Of a stretch of 64,000 nucleotides of DNA, positions 25,684 through 34,624 are shown in pieces (the stretch's first letter is position 1; every line of letters starts with the position of its first letter). A program made the translations under genes and the position numbers. The notes beneath the pieces are model-generated. The model made no database searches and was not told where the DNA came from. It saw only the letters and a program-made list of their open reading frames with translations. The stretch is from Streptomyces sp. TLI_171 (GTDB taxonomy: Bacteria > Actinomycetota > Actinomycetes > Streptomycetales > Streptomycetaceae). The stretch covers positions 6,413,001 to 6,477,000 of the forward strand of contig NZ_RAPS01000001.1 in NCBI RefSeq assembly GCF_003610255.1, in the 5' to 3' direction.

Positions 25684-27267
25684 ATGACGTTCCGACTGCG
25701 CGCCTTCCGCGCGCTCGTGCTGCTGGCCGGCTTCCATCTCATGGGTGCAGGTCTGCTGGCGGCCATGGCGACGCTCGACTGGCTCCTGATGACGGAGTGG
25801 CTCACCGAGCGGGCGGCGTGGTTCGAGGGCACGGTCGTGACCGGCACCGTCGTGGTGGCAGTGGCGATCCTGCGGGGCATGTCCGCCTCGCTGCGGGCGG
25901 GCCGGCTCGGTGCCGTGCCCCACGCGCTGGCGGTCACCCCGCAGGAGCAGCCGGAGTTGTGGGAGCTGGTGCGCGCCACCGCCGAGGCGACGGGTGAGCG
26001 GCCGCCGGACGAGCTGTACCTGGTCGCCGAGGTCGAGGCGGGGGTCGCCGAGCAGAGCAGGCTGCTGGGTCTGCTGCCCGGACGGCGCCGGATGCTGCTG
26101 GGCCTGCCGCTGCTGCTCGGGCTGACCGTTCCGACGCTGCGCGCCGTCCTCGCCCACGAGTTCGGCCACTTCGGCCACCGCGACACCCGGCTGGGCGGTG
26201 TCACGATGCGTGGCAGGGCGGCGGTCCTGCACACCGTGGAGGCGTTCGGGCACGGCGGCACCTGGATGCACCACTCGGTCGGCACGCTGTACGTCCGCTA
26301 CGCCCGGCTGTTCCTGCGGGTCTCGCAGTCCGTGGCCCGCCACCAGGAGCTCGCCGCCGACCGGGCGGCCGCGCAGCACGCGGGCCGGGACGCGACGCTC
26401 GCCGCGCTGCGCGCCCTGCCGGTGCTCGCCGCCGCGCACACCCACTACCGTCGGACGTACGCCGAGCTGGGCGTCCCGCTGGGAGCGCTGCCGCCGGTGG
26501 GCGAGGTGGACGGCGGCTTCCGCCGACTGCTCGCCGCCCGGACGGCCGAGCAGCTCGCCGCGTTCGGGGCGGGGGAACGCCCGTCGCGCCCGCACCCGTA
26601 CGACACGCATCCGCCGACCGCCGAGCGGATCGCCCTGATCGAGAAGCTGCCCGCCGACGGCCGGGCCGACGGGCCCGCCGCGCTCACCCTGCTGCACGAC
26701 CCGGACGGCGTGTCCGCCGCACTGGAGGCGCGCACGCTGTCCCCGGAGGCGGCGCAGCTGCGGCGCCTGAGCTGGGACGACCTGGTCCTGGCGCGGGCGC
26801 TGGCCGACGCCGAGGGCTGGTCCCGGCCGCTCCGGCTCGCCGTCGCCAGGGCTGTGCGGTCCGCGGAGCCGGACCCGGCCGGGGCGTCGTCGGCGGACGA
26901 GGGGTTGCCCGACCTGGAGGCGGTGCTCGACGCGTTCGACCGCGGCCTGCTGTGGACGGCGATCGCCGACCGCCTGCCCAAGCCGGCCCGGGCCGGGCGA
27001 CTGACCGGTGCGTCGGCCCGCAACTTCGTCCGGCCCCGGGTCTTCGACGGGCTCGCGGGCCTGGTCCACCTCCGCCTGGTCGGTTCAGGGCAGGCGACCG
27101 CGGACACCGGGTGGTCGGGGCAGCCCGGCCTCGCCCTGCCCGAGGCGTGGGAGAAGGGCATGGACGACGCCCTCGACGCCGCCACTGCCGACACGCCCGA
27201 CACCGCGCCCCTGCGCGCCCTGCTCGCCGAGGTCGGCTGCGCGGGACCGCGCCCGGTCAGGGGCTGA
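25684..27267 (+). CDS. M48 family zinc metalloprotease (membrane)
   Basis: Two hydrophobic helices lie at about residues 7-35 and 45-65. The zinc motif HEFGH (His158, Glu159, His162) follows a hydrophobic LTVPTLRAVLA segment, and Glu222 in HQELAADR is the likely third ligand. The long C-terminal 300 residues are helical with no known domain. M48 proteins such as HtpX act in membrane protein quality control; this 527-residue form is the large actinobacterial type. The ATG at 25684 follows a GGGGGGATC stretch. It overlaps the convergent sugar kinase by 11 bp. Confidence 0.9.
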   Translation: MTFRLRAFRALVLLAGFHLMGAGLLAAMATLDWLLMTEWLTERAAWFEGTVVTGTVVVAVAILRGMSASLRAGRLGAVPHALAVTPQEQPELWELVRATAEATGERPPDELYLVAEVEAGVAEQSRLLGLLPGRRRMLLGLPLLLGLTVPTLRAVLAHEFGHFGHRDTRLGGVTMRGRAAVLHTVEAFGHGGTWMHHSVGTLYVRYARLFLRVSQSVARHQELAADRAAAQHAGRDATLAALRALPVLAAAHTHYRRTYAELGVPLGALPPVGEVDGGFRRLLAARTAEQLAAFGAGERPSRPHPYDTHPPTAERIALIEKLPADGRADGPAALTLLHDPDGVSAALEARTLSPEAAQLRRLSWDDLVLARALADAEGWSRPLRLAVARAVRSAEPDPAGASSADEGLPDLEAVLDAFDRGLLWTAIADRLPKPARAGRLTGASARNFVRPRVFDGLAGLVHLRLVGSGQATADTGWSGQPGLALPEAWEKGMDDALDAATADTPDTAPLRALLAEVGCAGPRPVRG

Positions 27268-28189
27268 ACGACGCCACCGCGCCGACCCGGGTGGCGGTCA
27301 GGGCGGCGCGCAGGCGGCGGTAGGCGGCGGGGTCGAAGTGGCCGGCCCGGGGGTGCAGGACGGTGGCGGCGGAGAGGGCCACCGCGTCGGGGAGGATGGC
27401 GGGCCAGCCCGCGTTGCCGGAGAGGCCGGCGGCGAGGGCGGCGACCGAGGAGTCGCCCGCACCGGTGGGATTGCCGGTGACGGGCGCGGGCGGGGCGCAG
27501 CGCCAGGCGCCCTGGCGGTCGACGGCGAGCAGGCCGCCGGGGCCGAGCGAGGCGAGCACGGACTCGGCGCCGCGGCGCAGGAGGAGCCGGGCGGCGTCGT
27601 GCGGGTCGGCCAGGCCGGTGGCGGCGGTGAGTTCGGCGGCGTTGGGCTTGATCGCGGTGGGGCGGGCCGGCAGCGCGGCGAGCAGCGCGGGCCCGTCCGC
27701 GTCGAGCACCACAGGAATACCGAATTTCCGTCCGAGGGTGACGAGTTGGCCGTATCCGTCGGCGGGCGCCCCGGGCGGGAGGCTGCCGGAGAGGACCAGC
27801 GCGGTGGCCTGCGGGAGGTGGCGGGCGGTCTCGGCGAGCAGGGCGTCCCACTCGGCAAGGGTCAGTTGCGGGCCCGGTTCGTTGAGCGCGGTGGCGTCCT
27901 CGGCGTCGACCACCGTGACGGTGCGTCGGGTGTCGGCGGCGATCGGGACGGCTGCGTGGTCGAGCCCGGCGGCGGCCAGGTCGGCGGCCACCGCCCGGCC
28001 GGTGGGTCCGCCGAGCGGGAGGACGCAGCGGGCGGGGCGGCCGAGCGCGGTGAGCACCCGGGCCACGTTGACGCCCTTGCCGCCGGCCTGCGCGGCGACC
28101 TCGGCGACCCGGTGGCTGGTGTGCGGGCGGAAGCCGGGGACGGTGTAGGTGACGTCCAGCGCCGGGTTGGGTGTGACGGTGAGGATCAC
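27257..28189 (-). CDS. PfkB family kinase (1-phosphofructokinase-like)
   Basis: This 310-residue PfkB protein starts with ILTVTPNPALDVTYTV, has AGGKGVNVARVL early and the ATP/anion-hole motif GNPTGAGDSSVAAL near the end, as in 1-phosphofructokinase and tagatose-6-phosphate kinase. It phosphorylates a hexose phosphate; the exact sugar is not certain and no PTS fructose permease gene is adjacent. The GTG at 28189 starts the family match. Overlapping dyads upstream (28213-28250) suggest control by a DeoR or similar regulator. Confidence 0.87.
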   Translation of the reverse strand: MILTVTPNPALDVTYTVPGFRPHTSHRVAEVAAQAGGKGVNVARVLTALGRPARCVLPLGGPTGRAVAADLAAAGLDHAAVPIAADTRRTVTVVDAEDATALNEPGPQLTLAEWDALLAETARHLPQATALVLSGSLPPGAPADGYGQLVTLGRKFGIPVVLDADGPALLAALPARPTAIKPNAAELTAATGLADPHDAARLLLRRGAESVLASLGPGGLLAVDRQGAWRCAPPAPVTGNPTGAGDSSVAALAAGLSGNAGWPAILPDAVALSAATVLHPRAGHFDPAAYRRLRAALTATRVGAVASFSP

Positions 28190-28212
28190 GGCGGACGCCC
28201 CCAAGCGGTGAG

Positions 28213-28250
28213 ATGATCGAATCTGCGCGATCATATCGGGTTTCGCGCAG
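28213..28250. promoter_or_regulatory. Overlapping dyads upstream of the PfkB kinase
   Basis: ATGATCG/CGATCAT (8-base spacer) overlaps CTGCGCGA/TCGCGCAG (12-base spacer). They lie in the 79-bp gap between the Fpg stop and the PfkB start and look like a two-site operator. The patch is AT-richer than its surroundings. Confidence 0.5.
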
Positions 28251-28268
28251 TTTCGAGCACCATTCGGG

Positions 28269-29123
28269 CTACTTGAGCAGCCGGGACAGCCTCCGGTCGG
28301 CGAGCACCCGGCCCCCCGTCTGGCAGGTCGGGCAGTACTGCAGCGAGGAGTCCGCGAAGTTCACCGAGCGCACCGTGTCCCCGCACACCGGGCAGCTCTC
28401 GCCCGCCTTCCCGTGCACCGCCAGGCCCGCCTTCTTCTCCGACTTCAGGCCGCCCGGCGGCGCGGCCCGCAGCTGCTCCAGCGCGGCCCCGAGCTCGTGC
28501 CCGATCGCGGCGTGCAGCCGGGCCAGCTGCTCCTCGTCCAGTGAGGCGGCCATTGCGTACGGGGAGAGCTTCGCGGTGTGCAGGATCTCGTCGGAGTACG
28601 CGTTGCCGATCCCGGCCAGCACGGTCTGATCGGTGAGGAAGGTCTTCAGCCGTTGCCGGGCGCCGCCGGCCAGCGCGGCCAGCTGCTCGGGGGTGGCGGC
28701 CAGCGCGTCCACGCCGAGGCGGGCGATGCCGGGTACCTGCTGAGGGTCCGTCACCACGTACGCGGCCAGGCGCTTGGTGGTGCCCTGCTCGGTGAGGTCG
28801 AAGCCGCTGCCGTCGTCCAGCACCAGGCGCAGCGCCAGCGGGCCGCGCCGGCTCGGCGGCTTGGCCGGGAAGGACTCGCGGGGATGGACCCAGCCCGCCC
28901 GCGCCAGGTGGACCACCAGGTGCGGGCCCCCGTCGGTGGTCAGGTCGAGGAACTTGCCGTGCCGGCCGACCCCGCTGACGGGCCGTCCGACCAGGGCCTG
29001 CACCGGCGGGTCGAAGGTCTTCAGCACCTGGATCGACAGCACGTCGACGCGTTCCAGCGCGCGGTCGGCGCAGGCGGCGGTCATCCGCTCGGCGAGCGCC
29101 TGTACTTCGGGCAGTTCGGGCAC
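28269..29123 (-). CDS. Fpg/Nei family DNA glycosylase
   Basis: The mature start PELPEV provides the catalytic proline and Glu of the Fpg/Nei family. GRHGKFL carries the conserved lysine, QTVLAGIGNAYSDEIL is the helix-two-turn-helix, and a C4 zinc finger (CPVCG then CPTCQ) ends the 284-residue protein. It removes oxidised bases from DNA. Full length, all key residues present. The GTG at 29123 is fixed by the need for Pro2. Confidence 0.93.
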   Translation of the reverse strand: MPELPEVQALAERMTAACADRALERVDVLSIQVLKTFDPPVQALVGRPVSGVGRHGKFLDLTTDGGPHLVVHLARAGWVHPRESFPAKPPSRRGPLALRLVLDDGSGFDLTEQGTTKRLAAYVVTDPQQVPGIARLGVDALAATPEQLAALAGGARQRLKTFLTDQTVLAGIGNAYSDEILHTAKLSPYAMAASLDEEQLARLHAAIGHELGAALEQLRAAPPGGLKSEKKAGLAVHGKAGESCPVCGDTVRSVNFADSSLQYCPTCQTGGRVLADRRLSRLLK

Positions 29124-29167
29124 CTGTCCAGTCTCGCCCGGGCCGCCCGGGGCGGGCCACCGGAACG

Positions 29168-29186
29168 GCGGCCGAAGGCTGGGGGA
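29168..29186. repeat. Second copy of the dispersed repeat core
   Basis: The 19 bases GCGGCCGAAGGCTGGGGGA are identical to the core of the palindromic repeat in the decayed LuxR gene (10220-10238, opposite strand). Here it lies in the control region between fpg-like and EamA genes. Confidence 0.65.
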
Positions 29187-29281
29187 ACGTTCGGGGGCGG
29201 CGCACCGCGACGGGATCCCGCGCGCTACGGTGGCTGAACGTGAAGTTGGCTGTACATCTTTCTGGATGGAGGGGGAGTCGG

Positions 29282-30130
29282 GTGACCGAGAGCGCCGTCC
29301 CGGCCGTGGTGCTGGCCGCCGCACTGCTGCACGCCGTGTGGAACGCACTGGTGCACGGGGTGCGCGACCACGTGGCCGGGGTGGCGCTGATGAACCTGGT
29401 GTTCGTCGCGTTCGGTGCGACCCTCGCGCTCTTCGTCGCCCCGCCCGGCGCCGCCGCGCTGCCGTACCTGCTGGGCTCCTCCGTCCTCCAGGTCGGCTAC
29501 CAGCTGCTGCTGGCCCGGGCCTACCGCCTGGGCGACTTCGGCCAGATGTACCCGATCGCCCGCGGCACCTCCCCGGCGGTGGTCGCGCTGCTCGCCGCCA
29601 CCGTGCTGCACCACCCGATGCCGGCCGGCCAGGTCGCCGCCGTCGTGGTGATCTCGCTCGGCCTGGCCGGGCTCGCGCTGGTCGGCGGCCTGCCCGGACG
29701 GGCCCGACTCCCGGCGCTGGGCGCAGCCGTGGGCAACGGCGTGCTGATCGCCGGGTACACCGTGATGGACGCCGGCGGGGTCCGCGCCGCGTCCTCCGCA
29801 GCCGGCTACATCGCCTGGATGTTCGTCCTGCAGGGCCTCGCCGTGCTCACCGCGATCACCGCCGTCCGCGGCCGCACCCTGCTCCCCGCGATGCGCCGGG
29901 GCCGGGCGATCGGCGTGCTGGGCGGGCTGATGTCGCTGACCGCCTACGGCCTGGTGGTGTGGGCGCAGACCGTCGGCGACCTGCCCACCATCGCCGCCCT
30001 GCGCGAGACCTCCATCGTGATCGCCGCCCTGATCGGCACCCTGGTGCTGCGCGAACGCCTCGGCACCATGCGGCTGGCCGCCAGTGCCACGGTGCTCTCC
30101 GGCATCGCGCTGCTGGAGTTCGCGCACTGA
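29282..30130 (+). CDS. EamA/DMT family transporter
   Basis: About ten hydrophobic helices in 282 residues, in two five-helix halves, mark a drug/metabolite transporter. The first helix VLAAALLHAVWNALVHG and the YPIARGTSPAVVALLA segment resemble the subgroup annotated as EamA exporters of amino acids or metabolites. The GTG at 29282 has a GGAGGGGGAG site. It is convergent with the MocR-type gene. Confidence 0.88.
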   Translation: MTESAVPAVVLAAALLHAVWNALVHGVRDHVAGVALMNLVFVAFGATLALFVAPPGAAALPYLLGSSVLQVGYQLLLARAYRLGDFGQMYPIARGTSPAVVALLAATVLHHPMPAGQVAAVVVISLGLAGLALVGGLPGRARLPALGAAVGNGVLIAGYTVMDAGGVRAASSAAGYIAWMFVLQGLAVLTAITAVRGRTLLPAMRRGRAIGVLGGLMSLTAYGLVVWAQTVGDLPTIAALRETSIVIAALIGTLVLRERLGTMRLAASATVLSGIALLEFAH

Positions 30131-30137
30131 CGCCGGA

Positions 30138-31553
30138 TCACCCCGGCGGGGCCAGTGCGGCGGCCAAGCGGTGGGCGGCATCGGCGAGCTGGGCGTGGTT
30201 CTCGGCCGCGGCCAGGCTGATCCGGGTGCGCGGGGCGGGCTCGGCGGTGAAGTAGCCGGGGCCGGGGGAGACCGCGACGCCCTGGCGCAGCGCGGCGGCG
30301 GTGAACGCGGCCGGGTCGAGCTGGGCGGGCAGCGTCAGCCACAGGTGGAAGCCGCCGCGCGGCAGCCGGGCCGGCAGCAGCGCCGGGGCGCGGTGCGCCA
30401 GCGCGGTCGCCACCACCTGCCGGCGGTCCGTCAACTCCTTCGCGAGGCCGCGCAGGTGACGCGACCAGTCGGCGGAGGTGACCAGCTCCAGGGCGGCCTC
30501 CTGGAGCGGGCGCGGGACGAAGAAGGAGTCCACCGCCTGCACGGACCGCAGCCGGGCCAGCGCCGGGCCGCGCGCCACCAGCGCGCCCACCCGAAGGCTC
30601 GGCGAGGCCGCCTTGGTCAGCGAGCGGACGTGCACCACGGTGCCGTCCGGGTCGTCCGCGGCCAGCGGCGGCGGGAGTTCGGGCGCGTCGGCGTGCGCGA
30701 GCAGCCGGGCGAAGTCGTCCTCCACCACGAACGCCCCGGCCCGCTTCGCCGCCGCCAGCACGGCCCGCCGCCGCTCGGCGGACAGCACGCTGCCGGTCGG
30801 GTTCTGGAACAGCGGCTGGCAGACGAACAGTCGCGCGCCCGACACCTCGAACGCCTCGGCCAGGCGCTCCGGACGCACCCCGTCCTCGTCCACCGGTACC
30901 GGGACGGGACGCAGGCCCGCGGCCCGGGCGATCGCCAACAGGCCCGGGTAGGTGGGCGATTCGACCAGCACCGGAGCGCCGGGCGGGGCCAGCGAGCGCA
31001 GCGCGGTGGTCAGCGCGCTCTGCCCGCCCGCGGTGATCAGCACCTCCGCGGCCGTCACGCCGCCGCCCAGGGCCCGGGCGAACCAGCCGCGCAGCTCCGG
31101 CAGCCCCTCCAGCGGTGGGCGCCCCCACGCGCCGGGCCGTCGGGCGGCCCGGGCCAGCGCGCCGGCCAGCGCCCGCTCCGGCAGCAGCGAGGCGTGCGGG
31201 TAGCCGCTGTTCAGGTCGATCACCTCGGGCGGCGCCAGGGTGAGCGCCGCCAGGACCCCGGAGGCGTCCACCACCCGCGCGGGCGGGGCGCCCGCCTCGG
31301 CGCTGAGCGCCACCTCCTGCCAGGAGAAGTCACCGTGCGGCGCGGCGGCGGGCCGCGGCTCGGCCCGGAACACCCCCGCGCCCGGACGCGACACCACCAC
31401 GCCCTCCGCCGCCAGCTCGCGGATCGCCCGGGACACCGACACCGGGCTGACCCGGTAGCGGTCCACCAGCTCCCTGCTACTCGGAATCCGTTCGCCCGGG
31501 GAGTAGCGCATCACGGTGGCGCGCAGGGCGTCGGTGAGCTCCTGGACCGTCAT
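30138..31553 (-). CDS. MocR-type regulator (GntR HTH fused to class I aminotransferase)
   Basis: Residues 1-70 are a GntR winged helix (GERIPSSRELVDRYRVSPVSVSRAI) and residues 95-471 a fold-type I aminotransferase domain, with ESPTYPGL, QPLFQNPTGSVLS and the PLP lysine in RSLTKAASPSLRVG. MocR proteins use bound PLP as an effector. It is divergent from an EamA transporter across a 77-bp region with a clear dyad, so it most likely controls that transporter. Confidence 0.93.
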   Translation of the reverse strand: MTVQELTDALRATVMRYSPGERIPSSRELVDRYRVSPVSVSRAIRELAAEGVVVSRPGAGVFRAEPRPAAAPHGDFSWQEVALSAEAGAPPARVVDASGVLAALTLAPPEVIDLNSGYPHASLLPERALAGALARAARRPGAWGRPPLEGLPELRGWFARALGGGVTAAEVLITAGGQSALTTALRSLAPPGAPVLVESPTYPGLLAIARAAGLRPVPVPVDEDGVRPERLAEAFEVSGARLFVCQPLFQNPTGSVLSAERRRAVLAAAKRAGAFVVEDDFARLLAHADAPELPPPLAADDPDGTVVHVRSLTKAASPSLRVGALVARGPALARLRSVQAVDSFFVPRPLQEAALELVTSADWSRHLRGLAKELTDRRQVVATALAHRAPALLPARLPRGGFHLWLTLPAQLDPAAFTAAALRQGVAVSPGPGYFTAEPAPRTRISLAAAENHAQLADAAHRLAAALAPPG

Positions 31554-31582
31554 CAGCAGTCCTTCCCGGTCGAGTTCTGCTC

Positions 31583-31601
31583 GGGCGATTCAGTATCGCC
31601 C
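31583..31601. promoter_or_regulatory. Operator-like dyad between MocR regulator and EamA transporter
   Basis: GGGCGAT and ATCGCCC arms with a 5-base spacer sit midway between the two divergent start codons (31553 and 31631). This is the expected place for the MocR binding site. Confidence 0.6.
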
Positions 31602-31630
31602 TCGGCGGGAGCCTACTGCTACCGTCCTGT

Positions 31631-32533
31631 ATGTCAGCACGGAATAGCGCTACCCTCATTCGCCCGATAGCGGTCACCGGCACCGCGCAGGCCGCCCTCG
31701 GGGTGCTCTCCTTCTCCTTCAGCTTCCCCGCCACCGCCTGGGCCCTGGAGGGCTTCGGGCCCTGGACGGTCACCGGCCTGCGCGGCATCCTCGCCGCGCT
31801 GCTGGCCGGCGGCTGCCTGCTCGCCACCGGCGCCCGCGTCCCGCCGCGCTCCGCCCGGCCCGGGCTGGCCGCCGTCGCGGTGGGCTGCGCGGTCGGCTTC
31901 CCGCTGCTCTCCACCCTGGCGCTGCGGATCTCCTCCACCGCGCACTCCGCCGTCGTCATCGGCCTGCTGCCGCTGGCCACCGCCGCCGTCGCCGCCCTGC
32001 GGGCCGGCTCCCGCCCGCCGCGCGCGTTCTGGCTCGCCGCGCTGGCCGGGGCCGCGGTGGTGCTCGCCTTCACCGTCCAGCAGAGCGGCGGCGCCGGACT
32101 CACCACCGCCGACCTCTACCTGTTCGGCGCCCTGCTGGTCTGCGCCTTCGGCTACGCCGAGGGCGGCCGGCTGGCCCGCACCATGCCCGGCTGGCAGGTC
32201 ATCGCCTGGGGCGTGGTCGCCGCGCTCCCCGTCACCGCCCTCACCGGCGCCCTCGCCCTCACCGCCGAACCCGTCCACTGGACCTGGCACGGGGTCACCG
32301 GCCTGGCCTACCTCGCGGCCGTCTCCCAGTTCGGCGGCTTCGTCGTCTGGTACCGCGGCATGGCCGCCATCGGCGTTCCCCGCGCCAGCCAACTCCAGCT
32401 CGCCCAACCCCTGCTCACCCTCTGCTGGGCCGTCCTCCTCCTCGCCGAAACCCTCCCCCCGACCGCCGCCCCCGCCGCCCTCGCCGTCGTCGCCTGCATC
32501 GCCGCCACCCAACGTGCGGGCCGCAGGGCCTGA
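31631..32533 (+). CDS. EamA/DMT family transporter (MocR-linked)
   Basis: Ten predicted helices in 300 residues, with GLRGILAALLAGG, STAHSAVVIGLLPLATA and RASQLQLAQPLLTLCWAVLLLAE, define an EamA exporter. Divergence from a MocR regulator suggests a substrate linked to vitamin B6 or amino acids; this is inference. The ATG at 31631 starts just before the first helix. Confidence 0.88.
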   Translation: MSARNSATLIRPIAVTGTAQAALGVLSFSFSFPATAWALEGFGPWTVTGLRGILAALLAGGCLLATGARVPPRSARPGLAAVAVGCAVGFPLLSTLALRISSTAHSAVVIGLLPLATAAVAALRAGSRPPRAFWLAALAGAAVVLAFTVQQSGGAGLTTADLYLFGALLVCAFGYAEGGRLARTMPGWQVIAWGVVAALPVTALTGALALTAEPVHWTWHGVTGLAYLAAVSQFGGFVVWYRGMAAIGVPRASQLQLAQPLLTLCWAVLLLAETLPPTAAPAALAVVACIAATQRAGRRA

Positions 32534-32623
32534 GCGCCCGGGCGGACCCGTCGTGGGGGAGTTCCCGGCGGACGCCGCACTGGGGCCGACTCGGGCCTGG
32601 AGGTCAGGAGCTGCGGCCGACTC

Positions 32624-33124
32624 TCAGGCGGTCAGGGCGCAGTAGAGGTGCTGCTCGGCCTTGCGGGCCCGGCGGGCGAGCACGGACAGGTGGTGGATGA
32701 GCGTCATGAGTTGAGTGGGCTCGACGGTCTTGAGCTCCTCGGTGCGGGCCCACCGCGAGGTCAGCTCGGGCAGGTGCCGCCGTTCGATGCCGGCCAGCGC
32801 GTCGCGGGTGTCGTCGGTGAGCTGGACCACCCAGGGGCCGGTCATCCACGGGTCCTCGAAGTCGACGGGGGTGCCGGGCCCTTCGGTGTCCCAGGGCTGC
32901 GGTCCGGTCGGCCAGACCGACCGGTCGGGGCCGTCGGCCGCGGGGTCCTGGTGTCCGAGGGCGGCGGCCACCAGGTGGGGGAGGACGGTGGTGGGGTCGA
33001 TCCGGCGGGCCCGGACCGTGTCGAAGACCTCGGCGGGCGGCTGCTCGGCCTCGGCCATCACCAGCTGCACGGCGGTCTCGTCGGCGGCCCGGAAGAAATC
33101 GGTCTGCAGGTCCTGCGGGTCCAT
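32624..33124 (-). CDS. Conserved actinobacterial protein of unknown function
   Basis: The 166-residue acidic protein begins DPQDLQTDFFRAADETAVQL and ends with a helical segment ARRARKAEQHLYCALTA. It has no signal peptide, membrane helix or recognised catalytic motif. I have seen similar proteins in other streptomycetes but know of no function. The ATG at 33124 is backed by a GAGGGGAG site; an upstream in-frame start at 33181 is less likely. Confidence 0.75.
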   Translation of the reverse strand: MDPQDLQTDFFRAADETAVQLVMAEAEQPPAEVFDTVRARRIDPTTVLPHLVAAALGHQDPAADGPDRSVWPTGPQPWDTEGPGTPVDFEDPWMTGPWVVQLTDDTRDALAGIERRHLPELTSRWARTEELKTVEPTQLMTLIHHLSVLARRARKAEQHLYCALTA

Positions 33125-33303
33125 GTCGCACGCTCCCCTCGTTCGGCAAGGTGCCCAGTGGACCACGCGACACACCGCCATGGGTACCCGGTCGCCGGTC
33201 TGTGATCTGTCTCCCAGTCGTCAAAGCGACGTTCCCCGGCGGAAGTTCGGGCACTACCTTCCTTCCAGGGCGCTCCTGTCGACGGCCGCCGACAACAGCG
33301 GAG

Positions 33304-33354
33304 GGGGCGGGGCGGCCCGGCACCCCCGCACAAGGTGCCGCGTCGCCCCGCCCC
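33304..33354 (-). terminator. Terminator of the sugar-binding protein gene
   Basis: A long interrupted hairpin has GGGGCGGGGCG pairing with CGCCCCGCCCC at the base and GGCACC with GGTGCC at the top, around a 9-nt loop. It lies 15 bases past the stop of the binding-protein gene. Confidence 0.75.
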
Positions 33355-33368
33355 GGTCCGGTGGCGGA

Positions 33369-34463
33369 TCAGAAGCCGGGTACGCCGGCCGCCTTGCAGG
33401 CCGCGGCGAACTGCGGGGTGCAGACCTCGTCGGCCTTGTAGAGCCCGCCGTCGATCACGGTCTCGACGACCTTCGCCTTGGTGACGACGATGGGGGTGAG
33501 CAGCATCGAGGGGATCTGGTCCTCGCCGGACTTGGTGACGGTGGAGGCGACCGAGGTGATGTCGATGCCCTTCACCAGGTACACGGCCATGTTCGCGGCG
33601 GCCTCGGCCTCCGGCTGGTACGGCTTGTAGATGGTGTACGCCTGCTCGCCGGTGAGGATCCGTCGGATCGCGTCCAGCGAGGCGTCCTGCCCGCCGACCG
33701 GCACGTCGGTGCGGCCGGCCTTGTGCAGCGAGTCGATGATCGCGCCGGCCATGCCGTCGTTGGCCGAGTACACGGCCTGGAAGCCGTTCTTGCCGAGCTT
33801 GGCGATCGCCTCGTCGACCTTGGCGGCGGCCACCTCGGGCTTCCACTCGCCGGACTGCTCGTAGGCGACCCGCTTGACCTTGCCGTCCAGCGCGCGGTGC
33901 GCGCCGATCTTGAAGTCGCCCGCGTTGGGGTCGGTCTCCGCACCGTTGATCATCACGATCTCGGCGTCGGCGGCCTTCTTGCCCTTCTGCCCGAGCGCGT
34001 CCAGCAGGGCCTGGCCCTGGAGTTCGCCGGTGCGCTGGTTGTCGAAGGAGATGTAGGCGGCGACGTTGCCGGCGGCGAGCCGGTCGTACGCGATGACCTT
34101 GATGCCCTTCTTGGCGGCGGCGTCCACCCAGGGCTTGGTGACCGAGGCGTTCACCGGGTCGAGCAGGATCACCTTGACGTTCCGGGCGAGCAGCGCGTCG
34201 AACTGCTCCTTCTGCACCTTCTCGTCGCCGTCGGCGTTCGCGTAGTCGAGGGTGCACCGGGTGCACAGCCCGGTGACAGCGGCCTCGATCAGCGGCTTGT
34301 CGAACGCCTCGTAGCGGGTGGAGGAAGTGCGTTCGGGCAGCAGCAGGCCGATCGCCTGGTTGCCCGAGGACGACGAGGGCTTGTCGTCCCCGCACGCGGC
34401 GAGCGACATCGCCATCGACACGGCAGCCGTGCCGATGACGAGTCGACGCGTCATCGAGTTCAT
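33369..34463 (-). CDS. Sugar ABC transporter substrate-binding lipoprotein, orphan (xylose-binding type)
   Basis: A lipoprotein signal with lipobox LAAC (Cys24) leads a 364-residue type I periplasmic-binding fold: IGLLLPERTSSTRYEAFDKP, LLDPVNASVTKPW, VIAYDRLAAGNVAAYISFDNQ and SANDGMAGAIIDSL. These match the xylose/ribose-binding (XylF, ChvE) group, with Asp/Arg ligands for pyranoses. No permease or ATPase gene lies on either side, and terminators flank the gene. It may serve a transporter encoded elsewhere or act only in sensing. The ATG at 34463 has GGGAGG 11 bases upstream. Confidence 0.92.
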   Translation of the reverse strand: MNSMTRRLVIGTAAVSMAMSLAACGDDKPSSSSGNQAIGLLLPERTSSTRYEAFDKPLIEAAVTGLCTRCTLDYANADGDEKVQKEQFDALLARNVKVILLDPVNASVTKPWVDAAAKKGIKVIAYDRLAAGNVAAYISFDNQRTGELQGQALLDALGQKGKKAADAEIVMINGAETDPNAGDFKIGAHRALDGKVKRVAYEQSGEWKPEVAAAKVDEAIAKLGKNGFQAVYSANDGMAGAIIDSLHKAGRTDVPVGGQDASLDAIRRILTGEQAYTIYKPYQPEAEAAANMAVYLVKGIDITSVASTVTKSGEDQIPSMLLTPIVVTKAKVVETVIDGGLYKADEVCTPQFAAACKAAGVPGF

Positions 34464-34540
34464 GGTGGGTGGTGCCTCCCTGACAGCGCCGCGTCCCTGC
34501 GGCGAGGTGAAGGGGAGTCAAGCCCACCCATCATGTGTCG

Positions 34541-34591
34541 TCAAGAAGTAAATCATTGGTCGAGATGATTCGACCAAGTCGTTACCTTCTT
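34541..34591. promoter_or_regulatory. 51-bp interrupted palindrome upstream of the sugar-binding protein gene
   Basis: Inner arms TTGGTCGA (34555-34562) and TCGACCAA (34569-34576) are perfect with a 6-base spacer. Outer arms CAAGAAGTAA (34541-34550) and TTACCTTCTTG (34581-34591) match except for one extra C. The patch is AT-rich for this genome and lies about 80 bp before the start codon. It is a strong operator candidate for a LacI or ROK repressor. Confidence 0.65.
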
Positions 34592-34624
34592 GAATGCAAC
34601 TTGGTGTCTGCGGCGGTGACTCCT

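Noticed and set aside
28269..29348. Longer form of the Fpg/Nei glycosylase starting at 29348
   Set aside because: The family needs Pro as the second residue, which fixes the start at the GTG 29123; the extension is Arg/Pro-rich and overlaps the EamA gene.
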